Assembly: GCF_001945665.1 (NCBI RefSeq)
Contig: NZ_CP015782.1
Coordinates: forward strand, 1 to 30,433
Length of the DNA stretch: 30,433 nucleotides
Source: Borreliella mayonii
GTDB taxonomy: Bacteria; Spirochaetota; Spirochaetia; Borreliales; Borreliaceae
Direction: 5' to 3'
Shown here: piece after piece, positions 7,833-16,080 of the stretch
Numbering within the stretch: position 1 is the stretch's first letter
Layout: the number at the start of each line of letters is the position of its first letter
Notes under the pieces: generated by a model
Databases searched by the model: none
Told to the model about the DNA's origin: nothing
Seen by the model: the letters and a program-made list of their open reading frames with translations, nothing else
Program-made: the position numbers and the translations under genes

Positions 7833-8261
7833 ATGCAATTTTATGATTTAAGAGAAGTTTATTTTTCAATTGGTGGTACGCAATTACATAGTGGCAAGCT
7901 AGAGCTTACAAGTGAACCTACAACAAGAGCAGTAGTTAGTAGTGAAGACAAAGGTATGCCTGTAATAAGCTTAAGAGATCCCAAAACGATAACTTATGTT
8001 TTCAACATTGAAGTGACACTAGGTAGTCATGACTATAGATTGTTAACTGAACTTTCTGATGAACAGTTTTACAACATGAATGTTAGAAAAGAGGATAAAA
8101 TGCTTAATTTAGCATTCAATGATAGAATTGCTACCAAAATTATTTCTAACTATGCGATTTTTACTGAAGAACCTTCAAGAAGTTATTCCGCTGAGGCCGA
8201 AAAAGTAACTTTTGAAATTAGGGCTATTAATTGCCAAAAAACTAAACCAAACAAATCTTAA
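7833..8261 (+). CDS. Probable tail tube protein (DUF1463-like)
   Basis: A 142-residue protein with a strong ribosome site (AAAAGGGGGG, 7817-7826). It is nearly all beta: FYDLREVYFSIGGTQLHSGKLELTSEPTTRAVVSSEDKG, then TYVFNIEVTLGSHDYRLLTEL and a final KVTFEIRAINCQ. Short beta-sandwich proteins placed between the sheath and the tape-measure genes are tail tube proteins in contractile phages. No enzyme-like motif is present. The call is by fold impression and gene order. Confidence 0.6.
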   Translation: MQFYDLREVYFSIGGTQLHSGKLELTSEPTTRAVVSSEDKGMPVISLRDPKTITYVFNIEVTLGSHDYRLLTELSDEQFYNMNVRKEDKMLNLAFNDRIATKIISNYAIFTEEPSRSYSAEAEKVTFEIRAINCQKTKPNKS

Positions 8262-8276
8262 AAGGAGAGTCTTATT

Positions 8277-8732
8277 ATGATAATGAGATATAAAATGAAA
8301 ATTTTAACTAAAAATAAAACTTATGAATATCCACTTAGAGTACTTCCAGTCTATGAATGGGATAAAGTGCTAGGATTTAATCAAAGTGACGCTGTTTTAA
8401 AGCTTAATGAGGTTAAATACTTAAGAGAAATCACAAGCTTAATGATAAGTCCAAAATTTTTAGACGAATTCTATGTGATTTTAGATCAAAATAGAGAATT
8501 TATTCCATATTACAAAGACTATCTTGTTGCAATAATTTACACTGCGCAATTCAACACTTTTCATATAGATAATGATCTAAAAACCCCCGCTTTAGTATAT
8601 TTGAGTGAGTATGAAAATAATGTTGGTGATTTTGTTGCTTTTGACTATATTAATGAAAATTTTGATTATGAAAAAGTAGCCACTTCGCTTTCATCAATTA
8701 CATCAAATTCTAATGAGCTGGTTGCTAAATGA
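8277..8732 (+). CDS. Possible tail assembly chaperone (DUF1473-like)
   Basis: A 151-residue protein with AAAGGAGAG upstream. It lies between the tube-like protein and the tape measure, where tailed phages encode tail assembly chaperones. The start (MKILTKNKTYEYPLRVLPVYEWDKVLGF) is strand-like and the rest is helical and acidic. Its stop overlaps the start of the next small gene (ATGA, 8729-8732). Phages often fuse the two chaperones by a programmed frameshift; I looked at the last 40 bases and see no slippery heptamer, so here simple translational coupling is more likely. Confidence 0.5.
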   Translation: MIMRYKMKILTKNKTYEYPLRVLPVYEWDKVLGFNQSDAVLKLNEVKYLREITSLMISPKFLDEFYVILDQNREFIPYYKDYLVAIIYTAQFNTFHIDNDLKTPALVYLSEYENNVGDFVAFDYINENFDYEKVATSLSSITSNSNELVAK

Positions 8733-8965
8733 ACAAAATAAATAGAGATATTGATAAAGCTATTGCAAGTCTTAATGAGACTAGAAAAAAGTATTTTAAC
8801 TTGCTTGACGAGATAAAGAATGATAAATACTTTTTCCCAGTAATTATGAATATTTGCTCATACAACTCGGTAAAGAAATTGCCTTATGATGAGCTTTTAG
8901 AGGTTAATAGGCTTGCTGATATTAAATTAGAAAAAGAATTGTATGAATTAATTCTATGCAAGTGA
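8729..8965 (+). CDS. Small helical protein, possible second tail chaperone (DUF1322-like)
   Basis: A 78-residue, highly charged helical protein (MNKINRDIDKAIASLNETRKKYFNLLDEIKND). It begins in a four-base overlap with the previous stop and ends 7 bases before the tape-measure gene, so its expression is coupled to both. Paired small genes upstream of the tape measure usually encode the two tail assembly chaperones. The helical make-up and two compact halves (about residues 1-35 and 50-78) are compatible, but nothing specific is diagnostic. Confidence 0.5.
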   Translation: MNKINRDIDKAIASLNETRKKYFNLLDEIKNDKYFFPVIMNICSYNSVKKLPYDELLEVNRLADIKLEKELYELILCK

Positions 8966-8972
8966 GGGCTTA

Positions 8973-10295
8973 GTGAGCGACAAATTCACCATTAAATTTA
9001 AGGGGATTCTTGATCATGCTGCCACAAAAAAGGCTATCGAACAAGATATTTCCAAAATGGAAAAATATCTTAAACCCAAAAAATCTAGTTTGGGGAGTAC
9101 TAAAGATATTGTAAAAAATAATTTGTCGGACAAGAAAAAAGAACTTAGCAGGCAATCTAAATTTGAAAGCTTAAGAGAGCGTGTTGAAAAATATAGACTT
9201 ACACAAACTAAAAAACTTATGAAACAGGGCATGGGCTTTGAAAAAGCTAGAAAAGAGGCTTTCAAAAGATCTTTAATGTCTGATAGAGACAAAAGAAGTC
9301 TTGAATATAAAGAACTTGCAAAAGAATCAAAAGCAAAAAGTAAAATGCTGGCGGCCTCTCAAGGGAAAGGGCTTGTTGCCAAAATTGCTATAGGTAGTGC
9401 CCTGGGAAATATCATTGACAATGCTATGAGTAAAGTTGGGGGCGGGCTTATTGGATTTTTGTATGGTTTTATGAAAAAATCGGTTGAAAATAAATCTAAA
9501 CAAAATCAACTAGAACAACTCAATAGCGTGTTTTACAGTGAAAAAGAACGTAATAAGATTCGGGGCGCTCTTAAGGGAATGAAGGGATTTGAGCGCGATT
9601 TAGAAAAAGAAGATTTGCTACGAACAGCAAGTGTGCTTAAAGGTGATATAAGAGAATTAAAACTTAATGATAAAGAGGGAGAGAATGTATTAAATGCAAC
9701 AAAACTAGCAGCTATACTTAGAAGCACGGGGCTTGTTGGTGATAACGAAAGTGCTGTTGAAGTTGTTTCAAAAATACTTAAAGGGGAACTTACAGAAGCT
9801 TTTAATATATTAAAACCTATCGACAAATTTGGAGAAAAATATTTAGAGGCTATAAAAGTCAAGTTGGAATTATTAACTAAAGAAGGGGGAAAACTAAAGT
9901 TAAGGCCACAGATAATTGAAGGCCTCATAAAAGATATATCATCTTTAAATATAATGGGTCATTCCGATAAACTCCAAAGAGGCAAAAGTGATTTAGCCAA
10001 TATAGAGCAAGCTCTTGAAAAAGGAACTGCTAATGTTTTGATGCCATTGATTGGCAAAATTTCTGATATTCTTGAGAATATTATGAAGCTTAATTTTAAA
10101 CAAATCCTACAAGATATCGTTGATGCCATAACAGGTGGTATAAGTGGTGCTATTGGCGGAATAAAAAACTTTGGCAGCTCAGTATATAATACTGCTAGTA
10201 ATGTTTTGTACTACGCGAATCCTTTGAATTATTTTCCAGGATTTAGAAATAACAACAATAACACCGGAGGTGATGATATAGGAACATTTAAATAA
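8973..10295 (+). CDS. Tail tape-measure-like protein (DUF759-like)
   Basis: A 440-residue protein from GTG 8973. It has a long Lys/Glu-rich helical N-terminus (residues about 10-125), an Ala/Gly-rich hydrophobic segment around residues 130-165 (GLVAKIAIGSALGNIIDNAMSKVGGGLIGFLYGF), a second charged helical region, and a Gly/Ser-rich hydrophobic region near the end (DAITGGISGAIGGIKNFGSSVYN). Helical repeats with a membrane-seeking Gly/Ala segment are characteristic of tape-measure proteins, which set tail length and may help DNA cross the membrane. At 440 residues it predicts a fairly short tail. It is the longest gene between tube and baseplate genes, which agrees. Confidence 0.7.
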   Translation: MSDKFTIKFKGILDHAATKKAIEQDISKMEKYLKPKKSSLGSTKDIVKNNLSDKKKELSRQSKFESLRERVEKYRLTQTKKLMKQGMGFEKARKEAFKRSLMSDRDKRSLEYKELAKESKAKSKMLAASQGKGLVAKIAIGSALGNIIDNAMSKVGGGLIGFLYGFMKKSVENKSKQNQLEQLNSVFYSEKERNKIRGALKGMKGFERDLEKEDLLRTASVLKGDIRELKLNDKEGENVLNATKLAAILRSTGLVGDNESAVEVVSKILKGELTEAFNILKPIDKFGEKYLEAIKVKLELLTKEGGKLKLRPQIIEGLIKDISSLNIMGHSDKLQRGKSDLANIEQALEKGTANVLMPLIGKISDILENIMKLNFKQILQDIVDAITGGISGAIGGIKNFGSSVYNTASNVLYYANPLNYFPGFRNNNNNTGGDDIGTFK

Positions 10296-10307
10296 AAGGG
10301 GAATTCT

Positions 10308-10925
10308 ATGGATATTAACAATGGAAATATTAACAATAATAATATTGAAAATAAAAATAAAGGAATGTCCCAAGCAGAGGTCTCTCAAATAACAAGAGAT
10401 GTAATAACCCAAATATTTGCTCTTTTTGGAGCAGATAATTTTTTAGTGTTATTTCCTAGAATGGATCTTAGAGGGTTTGGATATGTTCCTCAATTGTTTT
10501 TTATAAAACCAAAAACGGAGCTCATAACACGCACTTATAATACCAGTTGTTCCAAAAGACCGGTTATCAACTATTATGATAGAAAAGCGGAATATGTCAG
10601 CTACAACCCAGTAATGACTGGTGAAAATATTTCTTTAAACAGCGGTGTATTAACCTCACTATATAAAGAAATGATTTCACCACTTAAAATGACTGTTTTT
10701 GGCAATTCTATGCTACGTTTTGATGCTCATCTTGTAAAAGAACAGCTCGCCAATAGAATACAAGCGCAAGTTCCTTTTAGTATCTACAGCCCAACTTTTG
10801 GCCTAAAAGAATTAGCTGTAATTACAAGTCTCTCGTTTAAGGACACTCCTTTCATTGATGAAGTTGAAGTTAGTCTATCAATGGAAATAGTAAAAACATT
10901 CGCATTAGAAAAATATAAAGGATAA
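10308..10925 (+). CDS. Baseplate-region protein (DUF792-like)
   Basis: A 205-residue protein with AAAAGGGGAA upstream. The first 25 residues are Asn-rich (MDINNGNINNNNIENKN), probably disordered, encoded by an AT-rich repeat-like stretch. The rest is beta-rich and ends in an IDEVEVSLSMEIVKTFAL strand region. Its place directly after the tape measure and before the DUF693/DUF777 proteins corresponds to the tail-hub or LysM-like adaptor genes of contractile phages. No catalytic motif is visible. The family label is from memory. Confidence 0.55.
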   Translation: MDINNGNINNNNIENKNKGMSQAEVSQITRDVITQIFALFGADNFLVLFPRMDLRGFGYVPQLFFIKPKTELITRTYNTSCSKRPVINYYDRKAEYVSYNPVMTGENISLNSGVLTSLYKEMISPLKMTVFGNSMLRFDAHLVKEQLANRIQAQVPFSIYSPTFGLKELAVITSLSFKDTPFIDEVEVSLSMEIVKTFALEKYKG

Positions 10926-10928
10926 AAA

Positions 10929-11867
10929 ATGCTATTACTACAATATGATTTTAAAATTGAATTTTACAAAGAAAAACAATCCTTAGAAGGGGATACAAGC
11001 ACTGGGAATTCTTTAGTTGAAGAAACTCCTATTATAATAAATACACAACATGGAATTCATGTTGATATTACCATATCTAATGAGTTTTCAAATTATAATT
11101 TTGTAAAATCCAAACGAACAAAAATTGTACTTTGGAATTTGCCCTTAGACTTCACCAACGACATTGAAGTAGGAGATATAGTAAAAATACGCTATAAAAA
11201 ATTTGCTCATGAAAAAAATTTTGATTTCATAATGTCAGGGTATTTAGGGACTCCTATGAGCACTGATTATCCTAGCGGGGATTTTAGTGTTGAGCTTGAC
11301 GTTCGGTTAGCGGTTAGTAGCAACTTCTTTAATCGAAAATTAGAGAACAAAAACTTCAAGGGTAAGACGGTGCAAGAAGCAATAGAATCTGTATTTCCCA
11401 ATCGCAATATACTTAATATGGACAAAGAAGCTCGTCTTAAAATTATTGACAAAGATATTTATGCCACAACACCAAAAGAGTTTGTTGAGAAAATAAAAGG
11501 GATATATATTCATGACGTAATAGCTGATGTTGGCAATGACAGCTTTGACGTTGAATGCAACTTTATATTTACTAATGATAGAACAATTGAAGCAGATGAA
11601 AATTACAAGGCTTTAGAAGATTATGGACTTGAATTCATACCACAACAAGAAATTGCTATTGAGGGTGAATACAATATAAGACGTGTATATTGGAACACGC
11701 AAACATTTTATACACATAAACTAAAAATTGGTGATAAAGTTTCATTTATTGATGGGCTAGGAAAAATGATAAAAAGCACCATAAAAGAAACAAGCGCAAG
11801 ACTTAGCAACACAGGAGAATGCTCATTAATACTTAAATTAAAGGATAATTCTGATGGTTATGATTAA
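10929..11867 (+). CDS. Baseplate hub-like protein (DUF693-like)
   Basis: A 312-residue protein starting 4 bases after the previous stop. It has the look of a phage hub (gpD-like) protein: an N-terminal strand region including HGIHVDITISNEFSNYNF and RTKIVLWNLPLDFTNDIEVGDIVKIRYKK, a middle part with a VQEAIESVFP helix and a KGIYIHDVIADVG segment, and a C-terminal NTQTFYTHKLKIGDKVSFIDG barrel-like segment. It is followed by a protein resembling a baseplate spike (gpV-like), again the expected order. Assigned on architecture and position. Confidence 0.55.
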   Translation: MLLLQYDFKIEFYKEKQSLEGDTSTGNSLVEETPIIINTQHGIHVDITISNEFSNYNFVKSKRTKIVLWNLPLDFTNDIEVGDIVKIRYKKFAHEKNFDFIMSGYLGTPMSTDYPSGDFSVELDVRLAVSSNFFNRKLENKNFKGKTVQEAIESVFPNRNILNMDKEARLKIIDKDIYATTPKEFVEKIKGIYIHDVIADVGNDSFDVECNFIFTNDRTIEADENYKALEDYGLEFIPQQEIAIEGEYNIRRVYWNTQTFYTHKLKIGDKVSFIDGLGKMIKSTIKETSARLSNTGECSLILKLKDNSDGYD

Positions 11868-11891
11868 ATGTAGAAAGCAAGGGGGTTCATA

Positions 11892-12452
11892 ATGACTAAA
11901 GACTATAAAATTTACAGAATGAACCAGCGCCTTTATGGGCACGCATTAGCACAAGAGGACGTTAAAAATTGGATTTATTCAAACATTTTCATAATTAAAA
12001 TTGGCATTGTAAAGGATTTTAACCAACAAACTCAAGAAGCTATTGTTACAATACCCGAATTTGAAGATTTAGAAATTCACACAAAAAATATCTCTAATAT
12101 CAGCTTTGAGCTATCAAAAGGCGATAGCGTATTATTACTTCAATCAAGCGTTAATATTTTTGATAAAAAAAATGATATTCACTTTGACAAACATCATTTT
12201 TACATACTTAGTGCAATTAGCCCGAAGACATTAAATTTAATCTCTGATACTGTTAAAATTAAAGCAAACAATAACATTGAAATAGCTAACCAAACAACTA
12301 GCTTAAAAACAATTCTAAAGAGTATTGTAAGTGCTATTGAGGGTTTGAAAATCACATTAGATCTAACCACCAAAGCCCCCACAATAGACTTGACAACCTT
12401 AATACCGACAACCGCTAAAATTAATTCTGATATTAATAGTTTGTTTAAGTAA
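11892..12452 (+). CDS. Baseplate spike-like protein (DUF777-like)
   Basis: A 186-residue protein with a strong ribosome site (AAGGGGG, 11879-11885). After a short helical N-terminus, residues 35-110 read as a small OB-like barrel (IGIVKDFNQQTQEAIVTIPEFEDLEI, LSKGDSVLLLQSS), followed by LISDTVKIKANNNIEIANQTTSLKTILKSIVSAIEGLKI. The barrel followed by a VKIKANNNIEI strand and a short helix is typical of gpV-type baseplate spikes, and the C-terminal AIEGLKITLD...T helix recalls gpV-associated domains. The gene order hub, spike, gp25, J supports it. Moderate certainty. Confidence 0.55.
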   Translation: MTKDYKIYRMNQRLYGHALAQEDVKNWIYSNIFIIKIGIVKDFNQQTQEAIVTIPEFEDLEIHTKNISNISFELSKGDSVLLLQSSVNIFDKKNDIHFDKHHFYILSAISPKTLNLISDTVKIKANNNIEIANQTTSLKTILKSIVSAIEGLKITLDLTTKAPTIDLTTLIPTTAKINSDINSLFK

Positions 12453-12465
12453 TTTTTGCTAAATA

Positions 12466-12474
12466 TGGTATAAT
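12466..12474 (+). promoter_or_regulatory. Internal extended -10 promoter giving a leaderless mRNA
   Basis: TGGTATAAT (12466-12474) is a perfect extended -10 element with no good -35 at the usual distance. The next gene starts at 12482, so transcription starting about 7 bases after the -10 would begin at or within 1-2 bases of the ATG. No ribosome site precedes that ATG. The element lies in the 29-base gap between the spike-like and gp25-like genes. Confidence 0.6.
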
Positions 12475-12481
12475 TACTAGT

Positions 12482-12814
12482 ATGGATTTAAGATTAGGAA
12501 ATAATTTGGAATTGGTATTTAATAACGATTTATCACTTGTTGATGGAGTTGAAGAACAAAAACAAAGATTTTTGATATTTTTAAAAACCTTAAGGGGTAG
12601 TTTAAGCTATGCTCCTCATTGGGGATTGGACTATTTCTTACTTTTAAAACTGTTAAAAATTAACAATCTTCACGCTGTAAAAAATTATTTTCACGAAATA
12701 TCTAAAGAGCTTAACTTAGATTTAATAAATATTTCAACTACTATACAAGACAACAAAGCACATATATCCTTTTTTTTCTCAGGCGATGTTTTGAATATGG
12801 AGTTTAATTTATGA
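12482..12814 (+). CDS. Baseplate wedge protein, gp25/gpW-like
   Basis: A 110-residue protein. The segment LSLVDGVEEQKQRFLIFLKTLRGSLSYAPHWGLDYF (residues 18-52) fits the gp25/gpW family pattern: an early Leu-rich strand, a Gln in a helix, then T..G...Y.P.YG.D. This family anchors the wedge of contractile tail baseplates. It is the best motif-based identification among the baseplate genes, and it anchors the order around it (spike before, J after). No Shine-Dalgarno precedes ATG 12482; the promoter at 12466-12474 would give a leaderless message. Its stop overlaps the start of the J-like gene (ATGA). Confidence 0.75.
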   Translation: MDLRLGNNLELVFNNDLSLVDGVEEQKQRFLIFLKTLRGSLSYAPHWGLDYFLLLKLLKINNLHAVKNYFHEISKELNLDLINISTTIQDNKAHISFFFSGDVLNMEFNL

Positions 12815-13689
12815 GCATAGTTTTTGATTCTGATTTTGGCATTTTAAAACGTACAATTAAGGATATTGTAAGAGCAAAAAGAGAATATTTGAGAGCAAAT
12901 TATGGCATTAATATTGATGATAATCAAAGCTCAATTTATAACATTATTGCGTCTTCTTTAGCATTAATTGAAGAAGAAATAATTAATGAGCTTAATCTCT
13001 TTTTTTCTAAAATGAAACCAGGTGGCACTTATTGGGCTGCTATTGAAGAACACATTTCTTCTAAAAGCACAACTTACAGTGCGGTTCGCACGGCTTTACT
13101 TAATCTTTATGGGGTTGAGTACACTAATATTAAAAGTGCCGCTGGTAAAGCCAACATATATCTAATTCTAAAGGAAACTTTATTAGACACTAGTAAATCT
13201 AATATTAATAGTCCTGAATTTAAAGCAAAACTTTGGGAAACATTATATCTAACAACTCCTAGTGGTACTTTACTTGAGGGAGACATAGAAATTGACGGGC
13301 TCAATTCAACTGGACAACGTAAATCCTATAAAATATCACTAGGAAAAAGAAAATATGTTTACATGAAAGTAAAGTATAAACTTGACCTTAAAAACTATCT
13401 CTACTTAAACATAGACTCTCAAATTAGGGACATTTATTCTAGGATTATTTCAAATAACTATTCTGATATGGGAATTAGCTTTGAATATCAAGACTTTTTT
13501 GCTCCAGTTAATGAAGTTAAAGGAATTAAGTTTATAGAAATAAGCACTTGTATTAAAGATACAGACACTGAGAGTATTACAAAAATTGGTGATAGCGATT
13601 TTAAAAAAAATCAAGATATTGCCATTAATGATGACACAATGCTACTTTTCAATACTACAGATAGATTACTTATTGATATGGATAGTTAA
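12811..13689 (+). CDS. Baseplate J-like protein (DUF276)
   Basis: A 292-residue protein starting inside the previous stop (ATGA). It begins with FDSDFGILKRTIKDIVRAKREYLRANYGINID, then YNIIASSLALIEEEIINELNLFFSKMKPGGTYWAAIEEHI, the helical N-terminal pattern of J-type baseplate proteins (an early helix, S.IY.I..S.A, then a long helix ending in a G-T-W/A motif). The middle is strand-rich (LLEGDIEIDGLNSTGQRKSYKISLG). J proteins form the baseplate wedge with gp25 and gpI, the flanking genes here. It is somewhat shorter than classical J proteins. Confidence 0.7.
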   Translation: MSIVFDSDFGILKRTIKDIVRAKREYLRANYGINIDDNQSSIYNIIASSLALIEEEIINELNLFFSKMKPGGTYWAAIEEHISSKSTTYSAVRTALLNLYGVEYTNIKSAAGKANIYLILKETLLDTSKSNINSPEFKAKLWETLYLTTPSGTLLEGDIEIDGLNSTGQRKSYKISLGKRKYVYMKVKYKLDLKNYLYLNIDSQIRDIYSRIISNNYSDMGISFEYQDFFAPVNEVKGIKFIEISTCIKDTDTESITKIGDSDFKKNQDIAINDDTMLLFNTTDRLLIDMDS

Positions 13690-13694
13690 CAAAT

Positions 13695-14300
13695 ATGAAA
13701 ATACCCAATCTTTTCAAAAACACCGAAATTCATAAATTTATACGTACAGAAACAGAATATGCACAAGCATTGCTTAATGAACTTAAGTCCCTTAATTCCA
13801 ACTTCATATCCATTAATGTAATAGAAAATATAAAATCAAGATATATTGCAATATGGATATCTCAAGTTTTATCTATCTTTTATGCAAAAACTCAAACTTT
13901 ACAAAGTATTACAAGCAATATTAATAGTGTTATTTTTGCTTTACGTCATATTGGCACTGATGAGTCATTTAGACTGATTTTCAAGACCTTTTTAAATGTG
14001 GACATTGAAGTTACTACTCCTGAAGCTGGGATTATTGATATCTCTTTAAAAGGGGGAATAAAAACAAACTTTACTACATTTATTTCGCCTAGCACTGAGA
14101 AAGGAAAACGACTAAAAAAGATAATTCTTAGAGAAAAGAAGCCGGGATACGCTGCATCTAAAAAAGCTTTAGTATTTAACTCACTTCCTAAAGGCTATGA
14201 TCATTCAATTTATGCTTTTATAAAGAGAATTATTCCTATTGGTAGAATTCTCAAAATTAATAATACAGATGGCAACAATATTATCACTTTTAACAACTAA
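13695..14300 (+). CDS. gpI-like baseplate/tail protein (DUF735-like)
   Basis: A 201-residue protein starting 5 bases after the J-like gene, with no clear ribosome site, so probably translationally coupled. It is helical at the N-terminus (IHKFIRTETEYAQALLNELKSLNSNFISINVIENIKSRYIAIWISQVLSIFY). A central DESFRLIFKTFLNVDIEVTTPEAGIIDISLKG segment matches the strand region of gpI-type proteins, which link the baseplate to the fibres. The order gp25-J-gpI-fibre is conserved in contractile phages. The assignment rests on that order plus length. Confidence 0.6.
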   Translation: MKIPNLFKNTEIHKFIRTETEYAQALLNELKSLNSNFISINVIENIKSRYIAIWISQVLSIFYAKTQTLQSITSNINSVIFALRHIGTDESFRLIFKTFLNVDIEVTTPEAGIIDISLKGGIKTNFTTFISPSTEKGKRLKKIILREKKPGYAASKKALVFNSLPKGYDHSIYAFIKRIIPIGRILKINNTDGNNIITFNN

Positions 14301-14309
14301 GGGGGTTTT

Positions 14310-15125
14310 ATGGCCGATGATCAAGAAAAATTACTAATTGATGAAGAAGAAACGGTTCAAATTAAAGATTTAAATAAGGTTACGACTGTTAACAATACTG
14401 ATCTTTTACTGCTTGATGATGGAGCTGCAAGCAGCAACGCTATCACCTTTAAAAACTTTTTAGATACTTCTAAAGACAAAATATTTAAAGGAGAAGGATT
14501 AGACTATTTTAAGCAGATAATTAAGTCTACAATTGCCGAAGAACTTGCAGCTGATAAAGATTTTGTAGAAAAAATTTATGCTAAAATAACGGACAAATTA
14601 ATTAACAACGATTCTACTAATATTTCTAACCTTTTTAGTAAAATTAAATCACGCCTTACAAATAGCATATCATCAGCTACTCTATCTAGAAATGATGATC
14701 TTTTGATAATGTCTTCTTCAAGTATTCAAAAAACACCCGTTCCAAAACAACTGCTTGGAGTACCATCGGATTTTTCACATGGAAGAGATTTTGCATACGG
14801 ACCAACGCTTTATTCGTCTGACTACAATAACAAATCAATAATTATTAAGTTGGAGCACACTAATAATGCAACTCTTATTTTTTATAAATATAATGATAAT
14901 GACCCCATTTACCTTGATATTGAGCTTGACGTAGAACACTACAGTAATAGCGAGAGTAAAGTACTTTATCTAAGATATTCCGATGAAAGGGAATCAAGTA
15001 TGGTTTATGAGCAATCAGACGCTCCCCAAGGACTATCTAGTAGATTTCCCATGTATAAAGGATGGTATATTCAAAAAAGAGCCTACCAGTCAGGAAGTTC
15101 AATTCCGGTTCTTTTAAAACTGTAA
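14310..15125 (+). CDS. Tail fibre-like / receptor-binding candidate (DUF685-like)
   Basis: A 271-residue protein with AAGGGGG upstream (14300-14306). The acidic N-terminus (MADDQEKLLIDEEETVQIKDLNKVTTVNNTDLLLLDDGAASSNAITFKNFL) resembles the short repeated T..(D)LLLLDDG...A.TFK..L element seen at the attachment ends of tail fibres. A helical middle (residues 70-150) is followed by a beta-rich C-terminal domain (IIIKLEHTNNATLIFYKYNDNDPIYLDIELDVEH), suited to a receptor-binding tip. Being last in the tail operon supports this. Receptor-binding role is inference. Confidence 0.6.
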   Translation: MADDQEKLLIDEEETVQIKDLNKVTTVNNTDLLLLDDGAASSNAITFKNFLDTSKDKIFKGEGLDYFKQIIKSTIAEELAADKDFVEKIYAKITDKLINNDSTNISNLFSKIKSRLTNSISSATLSRNDDLLIMSSSSIQKTPVPKQLLGVPSDFSHGRDFAYGPTLYSSDYNNKSIIIKLEHTNNATLIFYKYNDNDPIYLDIELDVEHYSNSESKVLYLRYSDERESSMVYEQSDAPQGLSSRFPMYKGWYIQKRAYQSGSSIPVLLKL

Positions 15126-15131
15126 TCTTTT

Positions 15132-15161
15132 TTAGCAAAAATTATGGTTTTGATATATAAT
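15132..15161 (+). promoter_or_regulatory. Predicted promoter of the bly lysis/holin genes
   Basis: TTAGCA (15132-15137), an 18-base spacer and a perfect -10 TATAAT (15156-15161) precede blyA by 39 bases. The overall composition (TTAGCAAAAATTATGGTTTT) resembles the promoters at position 7 and in the inverted-repeat arms. TTTAGCAAAAATTA (15131-15144) is the exact reverse complement of 12450-12463, beside the internal baseplate promoter. It would let the bly genes be expressed apart from the upstream operon. Confidence 0.6.
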
Positions 15162-15200
15162 ATACATATAAAAATAAAAAATTAAAATAAAGGATTAAAA

Positions 15201-15404
15201 ATGGATAGTATTAAATTAACTGAACTTCTTATCAATTTAAATGAAATTAAACTTATAGCAGTAATGATTTTTGCCACAATACTAATTCTTGGAGTACTAA
15301 TTCTTCTAAAGCCCTTACTAAAAGATATATTAACTATAGTAATGGGCAAGATTTTTAAGAATGGGAATGGAAATGGCAATACTCATATTAAAAAAAGAGA
15401 TTAA
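15201..15404 (+). CDS. blyA: BlyA, holin-like membrane protein
   Basis: A 67-residue protein with AAAGGAT upstream. One clear membrane segment covers residues about 17-40 (LIAVMIFATILILGVLILLKPLL), followed by a short amphipathic stretch and a basic, Asn/Gly-rich tail (FKNGNGNGNTHIKKRD). This is the size and layout of cp32 BlyA, described as a pore-forming, haemolysin-like holin that works with BlyB. It would insert into the inner membrane and make holes for release. It is first of a four-gene group with its own predicted promoter. Confidence 0.9.
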   Translation: MDSIKLTELLINLNEIKLIAVMIFATILILGVLILLKPLLKDILTIVMGKIFKNGNGNGNTHIKKRD

Positions 15405-15407
15405 CTA

Positions 15408-15755
15408 ATGAAATTATCTAAAGATAATCTTGAAATTGGACTTGCAGCTATCTCAAATCTTATTGAAATATTTTCTAAATTTGAAGATGAATTTGATGAA
15501 ATTGCACATAAAGGATTTTTTTTGGTTTATGAACTGTATGCTCACTACACATTAATCTATAAAGCAAATATGGAAAGACTTAAGAATGCATTAACTCCAA
15601 CAATAGCTAAAAAACTCGCTCCAATAAATGAGAAAATCAACAGATGTATTGATCTAGTTAATTCTAATGAAAAAAATCTAAAAATATCTAATGATCTGAA
15701 ATTCAATCAGGAAGGAAAACCTATCTATAAGGAAAGAACATATAATGCAAAATAA
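15408..15755 (+). CDS. blyB: BlyB, accessory protein of BlyA
   Basis: A 115-residue soluble, helical protein beginning 3 bases after blyA. It has no signal peptide or membrane segment; the charged helices (AISNLIEIFSKFEDEFDEIAHKGFFLVYELYAHYTL) fit the known role of BlyB as a soluble partner that stabilises or assists BlyA. The gene overlaps the next start by 11 bases, so the group is co-translated. Confidence 0.85.
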   Translation: MKLSKDNLEIGLAAISNLIEIFSKFEDEFDEIAHKGFFLVYELYAHYTLIYKANMERLKNALTPTIAKKLAPINEKINRCIDLVNSNEKNLKISNDLKFNQEGKPIYKERTYNAK

Positions 15756-16080
15756 CACTATTAGATTGGGACTTAATTTACTATCCAGTTTAACCAACAT
15801 AGCTAAAACTGATACAAACATAGATCATAATTACATCAATACTTTTAGTAGTGTAATAGATTTTTTCTACAAAACATATATTGGAACACTAAAATCTATG
15901 GAAACGGCTGAGTCAATGAAAATATTTAAAGAAATACAAGACATTTTAAAATACAATATTGAGATAATAGAGGCTATTTCTACTGATAAAAGTAAAAGAA
16001 TTATCTCTTCACTTAAAGCAAAACGTAACAAAATTATGAAAGAATATATCAAAATGCTTAAAAGAGGTGAAAATGCTTAA
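15745..16080 (+). CDS. Conserved cp32 protein downstream of blyB
   Basis: A 111-residue helical protein overlapping blyB by 11 bases and the next gene by 8. The N-terminus LGLNLLSSLTNIAKTD and the lysine-rich tail IISSLKAKRNKIMKEYIKMLKRGE resemble BlyB in style (helix pairs, no membrane segment), so a distant duplicate of blyB is possible: compare LGLNLLSSLTNI with IGLAAISNLIEI at the same relative place. Position in the lysis group suggests a role in release, but no catalytic motif is visible. Confidence 0.7.
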   Translation: MQNNTIRLGLNLLSSLTNIAKTDTNIDHNYINTFSSVIDFFYKTYIGTLKSMETAESMKIFKEIQDILKYNIEIIEAISTDKSKRIISSLKAKRNKIMKEYIKMLKRGENA

